From the NCBI RefSeq assembly GCF_900640175.1, contig NZ_CAAAJC010000016.1, positions 1 to 64,000 of the forward strand: 64,000 nucleotides of DNA, written 5' to 3'. Below, piece by piece: positions 45,066 to 55,175 of the stretch. The position numbers and the translations under genes are program-made. The notes under the pieces were generated by a model. That model saw only the letters and a list, made by a program, of their open reading frames with translations. It searched no databases and was not told where the DNA came from. The number at the start of each line of letters is the position of its first letter. The first letter of the stretch is position 1. Source of the DNA: Legionella sp. W10-070 (GTDB lineage Bacteria; Pseudomonadota; Gammaproteobacteria; Legionellales; Legionellaceae).

Positions 45066-47630
45066 ATGGCGGATGTGACGGTTAAACAATTGGCTCAAGT
45101 CGTTGGTATCCCTGCTAAACGCCTATTGGATCAGTTACAGGAAGCAGGATTAGCCTTCACTGATGACAGTCAGACGGTTAATGAAGAGCAAAAACGAATC
45201 TTGTTGAATTATCGAGAGAGCCGCGTAGCACCTGAGCGGATAACGCTTAAACGTAAAAGTTTTACACAGGTTACGGTAGGGCATGATGTTCATAGTGGTA
45301 AAACTGTGAATATCGAAGTACGTAAGAAAAGAACTTATGTAAAGCGGAGTAGTTTGCTTGAACAGCAAAACCCGCCTGAGATTGAAGTTGAGAATGACGA
45401 GGTATTGGCAGCAGAGATACCTGTGGAAGAAACGAAGACAGTGGAAACAACATTACCCGAAAATGCAGCGCCTGCTGAAGAAGCACAAATTGCCGCGCCG
45501 GTGACTGAAGAACCAGAGCAAATTATGGAAACAGTTGCTGAAGCAACAGAAGTATCAAATCAAACCACTGAATCGGAAGCAAAACCTGATGTGGCGGTTG
45601 AGATGCCTAATGAGCCTACTGTCTCAGAGGTAGAAGAGCGGGCTGAGAAAGCGAGTAAGAAAAAGCATCAGGAAAAAGTTGCTGATGCAGATTCAGATTT
45701 TAAACGGAATAAAAAACGCGGTAAGTACCAGGCTCCAGAGCAAGAAGATGACGAGCAGCTGTTGATTCGCCACAAGCGAAGCAAGCCTAAGAAGCGTAGA
45801 GGCAATGAGAAATCCGAAAAATACAGAGAAGCGGAAGAGGCACTGACCCATGGTTTTGCGATGCCAACAGCACCAGTAATCCGTGAAGTGTTAATCCCTG
45901 AAACAATTACCGTGGCTGATCTTGCGAAAAGAATGTCAGTAAAAGCGGCTGAAGTGATTAAGGTCATGATGGGATTTGGTGCCATGGCTACAATTAACCA
46001 GGTTATCGATCAGGATACGGCGGTTATTGTTGTTGAGGAAATGGGACATAAACCACAGTTACTGAAAGAAAACGCGATTGAAGATACGCTGGGTGAGGTC
46101 ATTAGCAAGGGGAGCCATACTGAATCCCGTGCTCCGGTAGTAACTATTATGGGTCATGTTGACCATGGTAAAACCTCGTTATTAGACTACATCAGACGCA
46201 CCAAAGTGGCTGCGGGTGAGGCCGGCGGCATTACACAACACATTGGTGCATACCATGTGAGTACAGAAAAGGGAGAGATTACTTTTCTGGATACCCCAGG
46301 CCATGCTGCGTTTACTGCAATGCGTGCCAGGGGAGCACAAGCAACGGATATCGTTATTCTGATTGTAGCGGCTGATGATGGTGTTAAACCTCAGACGATT
46401 GAGGCGGTGCAACATGCTAAAGCCGCCAACGTACCTGTTATTGTCGCTGTCAATAAAATGGATAAACCGGATGCCGATCCGGATCGCGTCATGAATGAGT
46501 TGTCTTCTTATGAGGTGATTCCTGAATCATGGGGCGGTGATACCATGTTTGTTAGTATTTCAGCTAAAACCGGGCTTGGTATTGATGAATTACTGGATGC
46601 TGTTTTACTGCAAGCTGAGGTATTGGAGTTAACTGCTCCTACTGATGGCGCTGCCAAGGGTGTTGTTATTGAATCTCGTCTTGATAAAGGACGTGGACCA
46701 GTGGCTACAGTTCTGGTTCAAAGCGGCACTCTGAGGAAGGGGGATATCTTGCTTGCTGGGTTACAGTATGGACGTGTTCGTGCGTTAGTAAGTGATAGTG
46801 GCACGCAGGTTGATCAGGCCGGTCCTTCAATACCGGTCGAGGTTTTAGGTTTATCGGCCATTCCACATGCCGGCGATGAAGCGATTGTTGTTCCAGATGA
46901 GAAAAAAGCCCGTGAAGTCGCCCTGTTCCGTCAAGGAAAATTCCGCGATGTAAAATTGGCAAGGCGGCAAAAATCTTCTTTGGAAGGCATTTTTGAAAAT
47001 ATGGCCTCTGCCGAAGTCAAAATACTGAATGTGGTTCTGAAAGCCGATGTTCAAGGTTCTGTAGAAGCTATTGCCGATGCATTGGTTAAGCTGTCAACTG
47101 ATGAGGTGAAAGTTGAGATTATTGCCAGCGGTGTAGGCGGTATCACTGAATCGGATGTTCATTTGGCGATTGCCTCGAATGCAATTCTAATTGGTTTTAA
47201 TGTCCGGGCTGACGGTGGTGCGAAGCGTCTGGCTGAACAGGAAGCAGTCTCCCTGCATTACTATAGTGTTATTTATGATATTGTCGATCAGGTAAAAAAT
47301 GCCTTGACAGGCATGCTTGCTCCTCAATTTAAAGAAGAAATTATTGGCATAGCAGAAGTAAGGGACGTTTTCCGTTCGCCAAAACTGGGAGCAATTGCTG
47401 GTTGTATGGTGACCGAAGGCTCTGTCAAACGTAATAATCCTATTCGTGTTCTCAGAAACAACGTAGTGATTTATGAGGGAACACTGGAGTCATTAAGACG
47501 ATTCAAAGAAGATGTTGTTGAAGTTCGTCAAGGATTTGAATGCGGAATTGGTGTGAAAAACTATAATGATGTTAAATCAGGTGATTTAATTGAAGTTTTT
47601 GAAACGATTGAAGTAAAACGGGATTTATGA
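45066..47630 (+). CDS. infB: translation initiation factor IF-2
   Basis: GTPase that brings fMet-tRNA to the 30S subunit and promotes subunit joining. The 854-residue protein has an N-terminal IF2N domain, a long Glu/Lys/Ala-rich linker (residues about 95-275), the G domain (GHVDHGKTS near residue 363, DTPGH, NKMD), and the C-terminal domains II-IV. AAAGGGGG lies before the ATG. A 232-bp gap separates it from nusA, and I see no confident signal there. Its TGA overlaps the rbfA ATG. Confidence 0.96.
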   Translation: MADVTVKQLAQVVGIPAKRLLDQLQEAGLAFTDDSQTVNEEQKRILLNYRESRVAPERITLKRKSFTQVTVGHDVHSGKTVNIEVRKKRTYVKRSSLLEQQNPPEIEVENDEVLAAEIPVEETKTVETTLPENAAPAEEAQIAAPVTEEPEQIMETVAEATEVSNQTTESEAKPDVAVEMPNEPTVSEVEERAEKASKKKHQEKVADADSDFKRNKKRGKYQAPEQEDDEQLLIRHKRSKPKKRRGNEKSEKYREAEEALTHGFAMPTAPVIREVLIPETITVADLAKRMSVKAAEVIKVMMGFGAMATINQVIDQDTAVIVVEEMGHKPQLLKENAIEDTLGEVISKGSHTESRAPVVTIMGHVDHGKTSLLDYIRRTKVAAGEAGGITQHIGAYHVSTEKGEITFLDTPGHAAFTAMRARGAQATDIVILIVAADDGVKPQTIEAVQHAKAANVPVIVAVNKMDKPDADPDRVMNELSSYEVIPESWGGDTMFVSISAKTGLGIDELLDAVLLQAEVLELTAPTDGAAKGVVIESRLDKGRGPVATVLVQSGTLRKGDILLAGLQYGRVRALVSDSGTQVDQAGPSIPVEVLGLSAIPHAGDEAIVVPDEKKAREVALFRQGKFRDVKLARRQKSSLEGIFENMASAEVKILNVVLKADVQGSVEAIADALVKLSTDEVKVEIIASGVGGITESDVHLAIASNAILIGFNVRADGGAKRLAEQEAVSLHYYSVIYDIVDQVKNALTGMLAPQFKEEIIGIAEVRDVFRSPKLGAIAGCMVTEGSVKRNNPIRVLRNNVVIYEGTLESLRRFKEDVVEVRQGFECGIGVKNYNDVKSGDLIEVFETIEVKRDL

Positions 47631-47995
47631 GTAACGAGTTTAAACGAACCGACCGCGTTGCTGAAATGATGCAGCGCAAGTTGTCGCAATTAATTCATCA
47701 GGAAGTCAAAGATCCGCGATTGCCGGCTTTCGTCACGATTTCCTCAGTGAAGGTATCTGCTGATCTGGGGCATGCTAAAGTCTATTTTACTGTTTTTAAT
47801 GGTGACAAGAAGCTGGCTGCAGCGATTCTGAATGCGGCAGCCAGTTTCTTGCGTACGGCACTTGCGCGCTCGGTGAAACTGCGTACTGTGCCTCAGCTTC
47901 ATTTTGTTTATGATGAATCGATAGAATATGGTAGAAAGTTGAGCCGGTTGATTGATGAGGTTAATCCGCCGGATGATGATAATGAGCAAAATTGA
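47627..47995 (+). CDS. rbfA: 30S ribosome-binding factor RbfA
   Basis: Small KH-like cold-shock factor needed for 16S rRNA 5' end maturation. The 122-residue protein contains [20 protein letters not shown], the conserved [16 protein letters not shown], and [26 protein letters not shown], all family hallmarks. It overlaps infB by 4 bp (ATGA) and truB by 14 bp, a tightly coupled operon. Confidence 0.95.
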   Translation: MSNEFKRTDRVAEMMQRKLSQLIHQEVKDPRLPAFVTISSVKVSADLGHAKVYFTVFNGDKKLAAAILNAAASFLRTALARSVKLRTVPQLHFVYDESIEYGRKLSRLIDEVNPPDDDNEQN

Positions 47996-48908
47996 TTGTA
48001 ACCAGTTTATAAATGGTATCTTACTGGTTAACAAGTCTCAGGGTGTATCCTCCAATGCTGTCTTGCAGCGCGCAAAAAGGTTGTACCAGGCAAAGAAGGC
48101 TGGCCATACAGGTAGCCTTGATCCACTGGCAACAGGCATGTTGCCAATTTGCTTTGGTGAAGCGACAAAATTTTGTCAATATCTTTTAGATGCTGATAAG
48201 GCTTATCAGGCAACAGGTTTATTGGGCATTAAAACCAGTACTGCCGATGCGTTGGGCGAGATAATTGAAGAGCAGGAAAATGTGGTTGTCTCCGAATCAC
48301 AATTGCGTGCCGCCATGGTGTCTTTCAGAGGCAATATCAAACAAATCCCTTCTATGTTCTCAGCGTTAAAACATAAAGGTCTCCCACTTTACAAGTATGC
48401 AAGGGAGGGGGTGAATATTGAAAGGAATGCCCGAGATATTATTATCCATCAACTGGAGCTGACTGCTTTTGATGGTCATTCGTTTACTATTGACGTGCGA
48501 TGCAGTAAAGGGACTTATATCCGCAATCTGGTTGAGGATATTGGCGATTATCTGGGGGTGGGCGCCCATGTTACCAGGCTCCACCGCTCATATACTGCCG
48601 GCTTTGATTATGAAAAAATGTATACTCTTGATGAGCTTGAGAATACAGAGCCGCAACAATTATTGTCTTGTCTTCTGCCGATAGAGTCGGCAGTAAAGCA
48701 TTTACCGGTGCTCACATTAGATGACACGCAGGTATTGGCATTGCGTCAGGGCAGAAGCGTTAAGGATGAACGGTTTGCGAATGTTGCCGGTTGTGTACGC
48801 CTTCATAATGAAGCGGCTCAATTTATCGGTTTGGGAGAGTTACAACCATTGAATACACTTGTAGTAAAGCGTTTGTTGACAGAGCAAGCAGCCGGAATTA
48901 TGTTATAA
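47982..48908 (+). CDS. truB: tRNA pseudouridine(55) synthase TruB
   Basis: Makes pseudouridine 55 in the T-loop of tRNAs. The 308-residue protein has [14 protein letters not shown], the catalytic Asp47 in [14 protein letters not shown], the KAYQAT strand, and the C-terminal PUA-like region. I start at 47982 ([14 protein letters not shown]) by family alignment; in-frame ATGs up to 30 bp upstream also exist within rbfA, and the ribosome-binding site is weak. Confidence 0.93.
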   Translation: MSKIDCNQFINGILLVNKSQGVSSNAVLQRAKRLYQAKKAGHTGSLDPLATGMLPICFGEATKFCQYLLDADKAYQATGLLGIKTSTADALGEIIEEQENVVVSESQLRAAMVSFRGNIKQIPSMFSALKHKGLPLYKYAREGVNIERNARDIIIHQLELTAFDGHSFTIDVRCSKGTYIRNLVEDIGDYLGVGAHVTRLHRSYTAGFDYEKMYTLDELENTEPQQLLSCLLPIESAVKHLPVLTLDDTQVLALRQGRSVKDERFANVAGCVRLHNEAAQFIGLGELQPLNTLVVKRLLTEQAAGIML

Positions 48909-48994
48909 GCTGCTAAAATGAAGCGCTATCAACAGTGCTCTCTTAATAAAGGACGCTTACCGCGATTGGATGCACAAATTATTAACTTTAATGC

Positions 48995-49023
48995 TTGTTT
49001 CTGTAATCGTGACTTGGTAGAAT
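48995..49023 (+). promoter_or_regulatory. candidate promoter for rpsO-pnp
   Basis: TTGTTT (48995-49000) and TAGAAT (49018-49023) are separated by 17 bp in the truB-rpsO gap, 42 bp before the rpsO ATG. An independent rpsO promoter in this place is known in E. coli. Confidence 0.6.
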
Positions 49024-49065
49024 GCATCCTTTTGAAAGAACACTTAGCTATCTCTAGGAGTGAAT

Positions 49066-49341
49066 ATGTCGCTAACAAGCGCACAAAAAGCAGAAATTGT
49101 TAATGAATTTAAAAGAGCTGATCAAGACACCGGGTCTCCTGAAGTACAGGTTTCGTTGATGACCGGGCGTATTAAGTATCTGACTGAGCATTTTAAAGCC
49201 CATAAAAAAGACTTCCATTCCCGACGTGGTTTACAGGCGTTGGTTAATAAGCGTCGTAAATTGCTTAAATATTTGAAAGAAAACGATCAAGCCCGTTATC
49301 AGACTCTAATCCAAAAGCTGGGTCTGCGGGATTCATATTGA
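49066..49341 (+). CDS. rpsO: 30S ribosomal protein S15
   Basis: Primary 16S-binding protein of the central domain, 91 residues ([20 protein letters not shown]...). The family stretch [16 protein letters not shown], and [22 protein letters not shown] later, are intact. AGGAG ends 5 bp before the ATG at 49066, which decides the start over an in-frame ATG at 49060. It has its own promoter and a downstream terminator. Confidence 0.97.
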   Translation: MSLTSAQKAEIVNEFKRADQDTGSPEVQVSLMTGRIKYLTEHFKAHKKDFHSRRGLQALVNKRRKLLKYLKENDQARYQTLIQKLGLRDSY

Positions 49342-49392
49342 TAGTTGGAATTATTTCAATGAGGCTAAATTCCTCAACATTATAGTCAATCT

Positions 49393-49424
49393 AAAAAGGG
49401 CGCAGTTTTCTGCGCCTTTTTTTT
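49393..49424 (+). terminator. rho-independent terminator between rpsO and pnp
   Basis: AAAAAGGGCGCA and TGCGCCTTTTTTTT form a GC-rich stem with A-T extension around GTTTTC, with one bulged G, followed by a T run. As in E. coli it would give partial readthrough into pnp. Confidence 0.82.
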
Positions 49425-49452
49425 CACTATTACAATTTAGGGGGTAACTTAC

Positions 49453-51624
49453 GTGGCTAAAATCACAAAAGAAATACGATTTGGTGAGCATAACCTGGTA
49501 TTGGAAACAGGGGAAATAGCAAGGCAGGCAGATGGTGCTGTTTTTGCAAATATGGGTGGAACCCAGGTATTGGTGACTGTCGTTGGCAAAAAAGAAGAAG
49601 GTGGCAGTAAGGGATTTTTCCCCTTAACTGTAAACTATCAGGAAAAGTCTTTTGCTGCAGGCAAAATTCCTGGTGGCTTTAACAAGCGGGAAGGACGTCC
49701 AAGTGAACATGAAACCTTGGTTTCCCGATTAATGGACCGCCCGATAAGACCGTTGTTCCCCGAGGGTTTTTACAATGAAGTGCAAATTATTGCGACTGTT
49801 ATGTCACTTAATCCGGAAGTGCCTGCAGACATCGTAGCAATGATTGCTGCCTCTGCCGCGCTGACAATTTCCGGTATTCCTTTCCAGGGTCCAATTGGAG
49901 CAGCGCGAGTCGGTTATAAAGACGGTATTTACCTCCTTAATCCTGGTTATAAGGCAATCGCTGAATCTGAGCTTGACCTGGTGGTTGCAGGAACTTCAGA
50001 TGCCATCCTGATGGTAGAGTCCGAAGCACGTGAATTAAGTGAAGAAATCATGCTTGGTGCTGTATTGTTTGGCCATGAAATGATGAAAGGAGTAATCAAA
50101 GCTATTGCTGAGATGGCAGAAGAAGCAGGTAAACCGGCCTGGGATTGGGTGCCTTCTCCAGTGGATGAAACCTTGGAGTCTCGTATTGCGGCGTTAGCAG
50201 CAGAGCAGATTCAGGAAGCTTATTTAATCAAGGATAAGCCTCAGCGTCGCCAGCGTTTGGCTGAAGTCAGGCAACAGATTACTGAAACATTGTCCGGCGA
50301 ACAGGAAGAACTTAATATTGATGCTGTATCTGATATGTTGAGTGCATTGGAAAAAAGTATCGTCCGTAATCGTATACTTGATGGCGAGCCACGCATTGAC
50401 GGGCGCGATCAAAAAACAGTACGTCCGATTGCTGTCCGTACCAAATTCCTGGAAAGAACGCATGGCTCTGCTTTGTTTACCCGAGGGGAAACCCAGGCGA
50501 TTGTTGTAGCAACGTTGGGTAATGAGCGAGATGCGCAAATACTTGATCAGTTGACTGGTGAAAGCAAAGACCGATTTATGCTGCACTACAATTTCCCTCC
50601 TTACTCTGTAGGAGAGACTGGCATGGTGGGCAGTCCTAAACGCCGTGAAATTGGCCATGGCCGCCTGGCAAAACGCGCCATGATGGCAGTATTACCTTCA
50701 GCCAGTGAATTTCCTTATGTCTTGCGGATAGTATCCGAAGTTACTGAGTCAAATGGTTCCAGCTCGATGGCTACCGTATGTGGTACCAGTCTGGCGTTAA
50801 TGGACGCCGGTGTGCCGCTTAAGGCACCTGTGGCGGGTGTTGCGATGGGACTTATCAAGGAAGGCGAACGTTTTGCCGTTTTGACAGATATTCTGGGTGA
50901 TGAGGATCATCTGGGTGATATGGACTTCAAAGTTGCAGGAACGGAGAAAGGGATTACCGCTTTGCAGATGGATATTAAAATTACGGGAATCACCAAAGAA
51001 ATCATGTCACAGGCATTGGCTCAAGCCCTGGCTGGACGGATGCATATTCTTGGGGTCATGAATAGTGCATTATCCGAGCATCGTGAAGAGTTATCCCAAC
51101 ATGCTCCACGGATTACGACGATGAAGGTTGCTGAAGACAAAATTCGCACCATTATTGGGAAAGGAGGTGCCACGATAAAAGGCCTTATTGAAAGTACTGG
51201 CGTATCCATTGATATAGATGACACTGGGGTTGTGCAGTTATTCTCTCCTGATGCTGTTGCCCTGGAGGATGCGCAACGTCAAATAAAAGCGTTAATTGCT
51301 GAAGTTGAAGTCGGGCAAACTTATAAAGGAAAAGTAAGCAAAATCGTTGATTTCGGCGCCTTTATCAATCTCTTGCCTGGTAAAGACGGGCTTTTGCACA
51401 TTTCTCAGATATGCAGTAGCCGCTCAGGAAAGGTTGAAGAGGTCTTAAGTGAAGGGCAGGAAATTGAAGTGTTTGTTGCCGGTGTAGATAAGCAAGGACG
51501 TGTTAAGCTGGAATGGAAGGACAAACCACAGGCAGCTGTACCTGAGGAGCCAGCAGAAGAAAAAGCAGGGGCTGAATTGGCGCCGGAAATAGCCGATCAG
51601 GACCAGCAAGCTTCTGAAGAATAG
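49453..51624 (+). CDS. pnp: polyribonucleotide nucleotidyltransferase
   Basis: Phosphorolytic 3'-5' exoribonuclease of the RNA degradosome. The 723-residue protein has two RNase PH domains (first with [11 protein letters not shown] and [11 protein letters not shown], second with [24 protein letters not shown]), a KH domain ([15 protein letters not shown]), and an S1 domain ([20 protein letters not shown]). An acidic Glu/Ala tail follows. GTG start at 49453, with GGGGGT upstream. Confidence 0.96.
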   Translation: MAKITKEIRFGEHNLVLETGEIARQADGAVFANMGGTQVLVTVVGKKEEGGSKGFFPLTVNYQEKSFAAGKIPGGFNKREGRPSEHETLVSRLMDRPIRPLFPEGFYNEVQIIATVMSLNPEVPADIVAMIAASAALTISGIPFQGPIGAARVGYKDGIYLLNPGYKAIAESELDLVVAGTSDAILMVESEARELSEEIMLGAVLFGHEMMKGVIKAIAEMAEEAGKPAWDWVPSPVDETLESRIAALAAEQIQEAYLIKDKPQRRQRLAEVRQQITETLSGEQEELNIDAVSDMLSALEKSIVRNRILDGEPRIDGRDQKTVRPIAVRTKFLERTHGSALFTRGETQAIVVATLGNERDAQILDQLTGESKDRFMLHYNFPPYSVGETGMVGSPKRREIGHGRLAKRAMMAVLPSASEFPYVLRIVSEVTESNGSSSMATVCGTSLALMDAGVPLKAPVAGVAMGLIKEGERFAVLTDILGDEDHLGDMDFKVAGTEKGITALQMDIKITGITKEIMSQALAQALAGRMHILGVMNSALSEHREELSQHAPRITTMKVAEDKIRTIIGKGGATIKGLIESTGVSIDIDDTGVVQLFSPDAVALEDAQRQIKALIAEVEVGQTYKGKVSKIVDFGAFINLLPGKDGLLHISQICSSRSGKVEEVLSEGQEIEVFVAGVDKQGRVKLEWKDKPQAAVPEEPAEEKAGAELAPEIADQDQQASEE

Positions 51625-51636
51625 AGGCATTTGTCT

Positions 51637-51678
51637 GATACCCGGTTCTCTGAATGCCAACACAGAGGACCGGGTATC
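51637..51678. terminator. strong hairpin beyond pnp
   Basis: GATACCCGGTTCTCTG (51637-51652) pairs with CAGAGGACCGGGTATC (51663-51678) over 16 positions including one G-U, with a 10-nt loop. No T run follows. It may stop or stabilise the pnp transcript and lies just before the convergent frameshifted gene. Confidence 0.5.
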
Positions 51679-51696
51679 TGCTCGTTCGCAGGATGC

Positions 51697-52244
51697 TTAA
51701 TCCGGTTTAATTTTATTTTCAGTACTCATTTCGTCATTATTAGTCATAAGCAAGTCATACTGAGTGGCGTAATGACGATCAACGGAAGCTTGCAACTGCT
51801 CGGCAACCTCCTGGTTTGAATAAACTTCATTCGCGTCAACTGTCTTATAGGTTTTATGAAATGCCCAACCAAAGACATAGAGTAAAGTCATCGCCAAATC
51901 CTCGGTAGTGTCTGGCAATTTTGAATAGATATCCACTAAAGCATTCCAGCGCTTTTGAGCCCTGGGGTAATTAAAGCTGACTAATGACGCGCAAATGGAT
52001 GATTAACGTGTACTTGGTGAAAACCAAAATGGTTGCCAACAATGGCAAGAAGACCTGGATCTTTTTCAACCTTATATAACGCTAAATACCGCTTGCCTAT
52101 TGATTGGATCATTTCATTGGTTAGCGCTTCAGGATTTCGCAGCAAGGAAGAAAATAGGTCTATCTGCTTATCGCTGCTGATGAGTTGGTACTGTTTAACT
52201 TCTTCCATCCCCTGTATTTTTGCAGCATGATCATTTGCTCTCAT
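51697..52244 (-). pseudogene. frameshifted gene of unknown function
   Basis: Two consecutive minus-strand frames read as one protein of about 182 residues. The first (52244 downward, MRANDHAAKIQGMEEVKQYQ...) ends ...VNHPFARH followed by stop at 51981-51983. The second continues in the -1 frame as ASLVSFNYPRAQKRWNALVD and runs to 51697 (...MSTENKIKPD). A single missing base within the GCGCG at about 51987-51992 explains the break. AAGGGAT precedes the ATG. I do not recognise the protein; it is soluble and mostly helical. It may be a true pseudogene or a sequencing indel. Confidence 0.65.
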
Positions 52245-52274
52245 GGTAATCCCTTATTAATTTCAACCTAATAT

Positions 52275-52413
52275 AACGTTTCACTGATTCTGTCTTACAC
52301 TGTCATTCCCGCGCAGGCGGGAATCCATAGCCCAATTTAGCTCCTCACTTCACCTGAGAGATAGATTCCCGCCTGCGCGGGAATGACAAACTGGACAGAC
52401 TCAGTGAAACGTT
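52275..52413. mobile_element. 139-bp MITE-like palindromic element
   Basis: The ends AACGTTTCACTGATTCTGTC (52275 on) and, inverted, AACGTTTCACTGAGTCTGTC (52413 down) form terminal repeats. Next come GTCATTCCCGCGCAGGCGGG and its inverted partner, giving arms of about 50 bp with few mismatches. GTCATTCCCGCG...GCGGGAATC palindromes are scattered widely in proteobacterial genomes. The element occupies most of the 246-bp gap upstream of the frameshifted gene and beyond folE. No ORF. Confidence 0.78.
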
Positions 52414-52490
52414 GTACTAATGTATTTTATCCTTTTGTAGGAACTATGATAGATTCTTCTTTAAGTATTTAATATCAATAAAAGGGCAAA

Positions 52491-53030
52491 TTATCCTATC
52501 AAACGCAAGAATTCACTTCTACTGGGAGGGTTGTTGCGCATCTCGCCCAGCATTACAGAAGTAGTCATGGTTGAGTTCTGCTTCTCCACACCGCGCATCA
52601 TCATGCACAGGTGCTTTGCTTCTATAACCACAGCGACGCCGCGTGCTCCGGTAATTGATTCGATACAGCCAGCAACCTCCGCCGTCAACCGCTCCTGGAT
52701 TTGCAAACGACGTGCAAAATAGTCGACAATCCGGGCAATTTTAGACAAGCCTAATACCCGTCCGTTAGGAAGATAGCCCACATGGCATTTGCCCAGAAAA
52801 GGGAGCAGATGGTGTTCACAAGTGGAATACATTTCTATGTCTTTCACAATCACCATTTCACTCATGTCGGATTCAAACAAGGCATCGTTAATAATGTCAT
52901 CAAGACGCTCAGTGTAGCCTTTAGTCAGGTAACGAAATGCATTTGCTGCACGTTCTGGTGTATCGCGTAAGCCTTCTCGAGTCGGATCTTCCCCGATTCG
53001 TTCTAAAATTTGTTTATATAGTTCCTGCAT
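52491..53030 (-). CDS. folE: GTP cyclohydrolase I
   Basis: First enzyme of tetrahydrofolate synthesis, opening the GTP imidazole ring. The 179-residue protein ([20 protein letters not shown]...) has the zinc ligands in [10 protein letters not shown] and KHLCMMMRG, and the family stretches [18 protein letters not shown] and [11 protein letters not shown] chose the ATG at 53030 with AAGG 8 bp upstream; a longer frame to 53057 would overlap the HIT gene. It follows that gene by 11 bp. Folate synthesis continues in folP at 21.4 kb. Confidence 0.95.
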   Translation of the reverse strand: MQELYKQILERIGEDPTREGLRDTPERAANAFRYLTKGYTERLDDIINDALFESDMSEMVIVKDIEMYSTCEHHLLPFLGKCHVGYLPNGRVLGLSKIARIVDYFARRLQIQERLTAEVAGCIESITGARGVAVVIEAKHLCMMMRGVEKQNSTMTTSVMLGEMRNNPPSRSEFLRLIG

Positions 53031-53041
53031 TACTAACAGCC

Positions 53042-53383
53042 TTAACCTGGAGGCCACGTCATCTGCCGCCCGCCCAGTAGATGTAAATGAATGTGGTGGA
53101 TTTCCTGCCCGCCACCGGAATTAACATTAAAAACCAGCCGGTATCCATTTTCACTCAGTTGCTCAGTTTTCGCCATATTTTTTGCAGTAAGAATCATGCG
53201 GCCCAACAATTGCTCATCCTGGCTGTCCGCATCATTGATGGTGGCAATGTGCTTTTTGGGAATCAGCAGCAGATGGGTTGGTGCCTGTGGCTTAATATCG
53301 CGAATGACAATAATTTCCTGCGTCTCAAAGACTATATTGGCTTTGATTTCTCCAGATGCAATTTTACAAAACAAGCAACTCAT
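53042..53383 (-). CDS. hinT: HIT-family nucleotide hydrolase (HinT-like)
   Basis: Purine nucleoside phosphoramidate hydrolase of the histidine triad family, 113 residues. It begins [13 protein letters not shown] and contains the triad [10 protein letters not shown] near the C-terminus, with IPKKHI and [12 protein letters not shown] chose the second ATG (53383), since AGGA would overlap the first one. Upstream partner of folE. Confidence 0.9.
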   Translation of the reverse strand: MSCLFCKIASGEIKANIVFETQEIIVIRDIKPQAPTHLLLIPKKHIATINDADSQDEQLLGRMILTAKNMAKTEQLSENGYRLVFNVNSGGGQEIHHIHLHLLGGRQMTWPPG

Positions 53384-53499
53384 AATCATCCTGATGGTTT
53401 TTTAGCTTATCTTATTATACTCTGAGTTTAATAAGATAAAAAAGAGGCTCGCTCAGGCCATACGTTAATTGGCTAATCGCACCTTTGAGGCATTAATTT

Positions 53500-53528
53500 T
53501 TGCCTTTTGAAATGGTTTTTCGCATAAT
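53500..53528 (+). promoter_or_regulatory. candidate promoter for ppa
   Basis: TTGCCT (53500-53505) and CATAAT (53523-53528) with a 17-bp spacer lie 31 bp before the ppa ATG. AGGTG precedes the start codon. Confidence 0.5.
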
Positions 53529-53559
53529 AGCGCCTTATTAATTTAGAATCAGGTGTGAA

Positions 53560-54096
53560 ATGGGATTGATGGATATTAAAAGCGGGCGTGATATTCCTAA
53601 TGAAATTAATGTTATCATTGAAATTCCTATGCATGGCGAGCCGGTCAAGTATGAGGTAGACAAAGATAGCGGTGCCTTATTTGTCGACCGCTTTATGGCA
53701 ACAGCAATGTATTACCCTACCAATTATGGTTATGTTCCTAACACCTTGTCGGAAGATGGTGATCCGGTTGATGTGCTGGTTGTGACTCCCGTACCATTGA
53801 TTAATGGTGCAGTGATCCCTTGTCGGGTCGTTGGTATGCTTAAGATGACCGATGAGGCAGGCGCTGATGCAAAAGTGTTGGCTGTTCCTGCGAGTAAATT
53901 AACCAAGATGTATGAGTCGGTAGAAACTTACAGTGATTTGCCTCGTCATTTACTGTTGTCACTGGAGCATTTTTTTCAACACTATAAGGATCTGGAAGAA
54001 GGTAAATGGGTCAAGATAGATGGTTGGGAAGGTCCGGCAGCTGCTCGTGAAGAGATCATGGCAAGCGTTAGTCGGTTTGAGCAGAAGGATGATTAA
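53560..54096 (+). CDS. ppa: inorganic pyrophosphatase
   Basis: Family I soluble pyrophosphatase, hexameric in bacteria. The 178-residue protein shows [33 protein letters not shown] and the metal-binding [11 protein letters not shown], all intact. It may start at Met1 or Met4. A 9-bp stem near 54111-54135 (GTTAACTGG/CCAGGTTAAC) follows the gene without a T run. Confidence 0.95.
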   Translation: MGLMDIKSGRDIPNEINVIIEIPMHGEPVKYEVDKDSGALFVDRFMATAMYYPTNYGYVPNTLSEDGDPVDVLVVTPVPLINGAVIPCRVVGMLKMTDEAGADAKVLAVPASKLTKMYESVETYSDLPRHLLLSLEHFFQHYKDLEEGKWVKIDGWEGPAAAREEIMASVSRFEQKDD

Positions 54097-54192
54097 AGGC
54101 TGTAGCATGTTAACTGGTGTTATCCAGGTTAACCGCTCTTCATTACAAGGTTGTTTAAGTTACATAGGATTAACCACTAACTGGAGAAAAAG

Positions 54193-54801
54193 ATGACCTT
54201 TCATATTCCCCCGATGCAAATTTTATTAAAGACTGCTGATAAATTAAATCCTCGCTATGAGGAGCTGCGCAAGGCTAAAGATGAGAAGCGATGGTTTGCC
54301 AGTTTTCGGCCAGCAACCAAGAACCCGCAAAGATTCGAGCAGATTGAGTTTGTTAAAACCGTGGCAGCAGATGTTAAAGTGAATAAAGCTAGTTATGGTT
54401 CCATCAATCAACAATTTGCCAACAAGAATTATGAGGCTGATGTAGCACCGCATCTAAGACAGGTGGTGGCAGGCGCTTTCCTGATGGATTTGATTATAAT
54501 CACCCGAAGTTATGGTGGTAATGAAGAGGCAGTGAAGGATGGAAGTGTCTTGGGGAAAATCATACTCGATCTTTTTGGCATTGATAAACTCAGCGAGGTA
54601 CCAGCTGGGGAATTGAAAGCTTGTCTGAAGGCATTGGATGGCTATCTTTACAAGATGGATGATCTGGTGAACGAAGATAAGAAACAGCCAATTCAATGGC
54701 ATCCCAAAAAGACCAATATCGCTCTGCGTGCCGAAATTGCTAAGGAAATCGAGAAAATTAATGAGGAATTAGGCGTAGGGACTGCAAAGGTACCAGCTTA
54801 G
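54193..54801 (+). CDS. hypothetical protein (202 aa)
   Basis: Not recognised. A soluble, mostly helical protein without signal peptide: the N-terminal third is basic (LNPRYEELRKAKDEKRWFASFRP). A hydrophobic helix at about residues 95-112 (VVAGAFLMDLIIITRSYG) is too polar around it to be a clear membrane span. The C-terminal third is charged (IAKEIEKINEELG). CTGGAGAAAAAG stands directly before the ATG, and the frame is fully open. It lies 97 bp after ppa and may be an independent gene. No neighbouring gene hints at its role. Confidence 0.6.
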   Translation: MTFHIPPMQILLKTADKLNPRYEELRKAKDEKRWFASFRPATKNPQRFEQIEFVKTVAADVKVNKASYGSINQQFANKNYEADVAPHLRQVVAGAFLMDLIIITRSYGGNEEAVKDGSVLGKIILDLFGIDKLSEVPAGELKACLKALDGYLYKMDDLVNEDKKQPIQWHPKKTNIALRAEIAKEIEKINEELGVGTAKVPA

Positions 54802-55175
54802 GGCTGAGGCAGTCTGGTTTGCTAAAATTTTCCTGATGAATTAGATGTATCAGGGTCATATTCTTATCCTCAGGCTGGTGCAAAATTTAGTATTTCGCAG
54901 ACGCTATTTACCAGCCTGAAAATAGCCAGTTTAAAATAGCCTCTACTGTGGAATGTGGGTTTAATCTTTTTTATTTTAGATTTACAAAATAGGTAGAGTC
55001 GCGTAAAGTGATTTTTGTTTAGTTTTTACACGATTATTAAGGTTAACTTAAGATTGAAAAGTTACAATAATTTTTGGCTTGTATCGGGCAAGAAGGATGT
55101 TCTGCTCTCATGGGAAAGGATAATTGCTCAGGTACCTGATTCTGGCCAGTGTTTGAAAAGCAAAGAAGGAATGCA
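54802..55175. other. 374-bp intergenic region
   Basis: Contains one clear hairpin, CAGGCTGGT (54871-54879) with ACCAGCCTG (54910-54918), but no T run near it, and AT-rich sequence from 54960 to 55075 that probably holds the transporter promoter. I saw no RNA gene, repeat shared with other regions or credible small ORF here. Confidence 0.5.

Noticed and set aside
45400..45850. Glu/Lys/Ala-rich stretch as a possible separate repeat protein
   Set aside because: It is the normal variable linker of IF-2.
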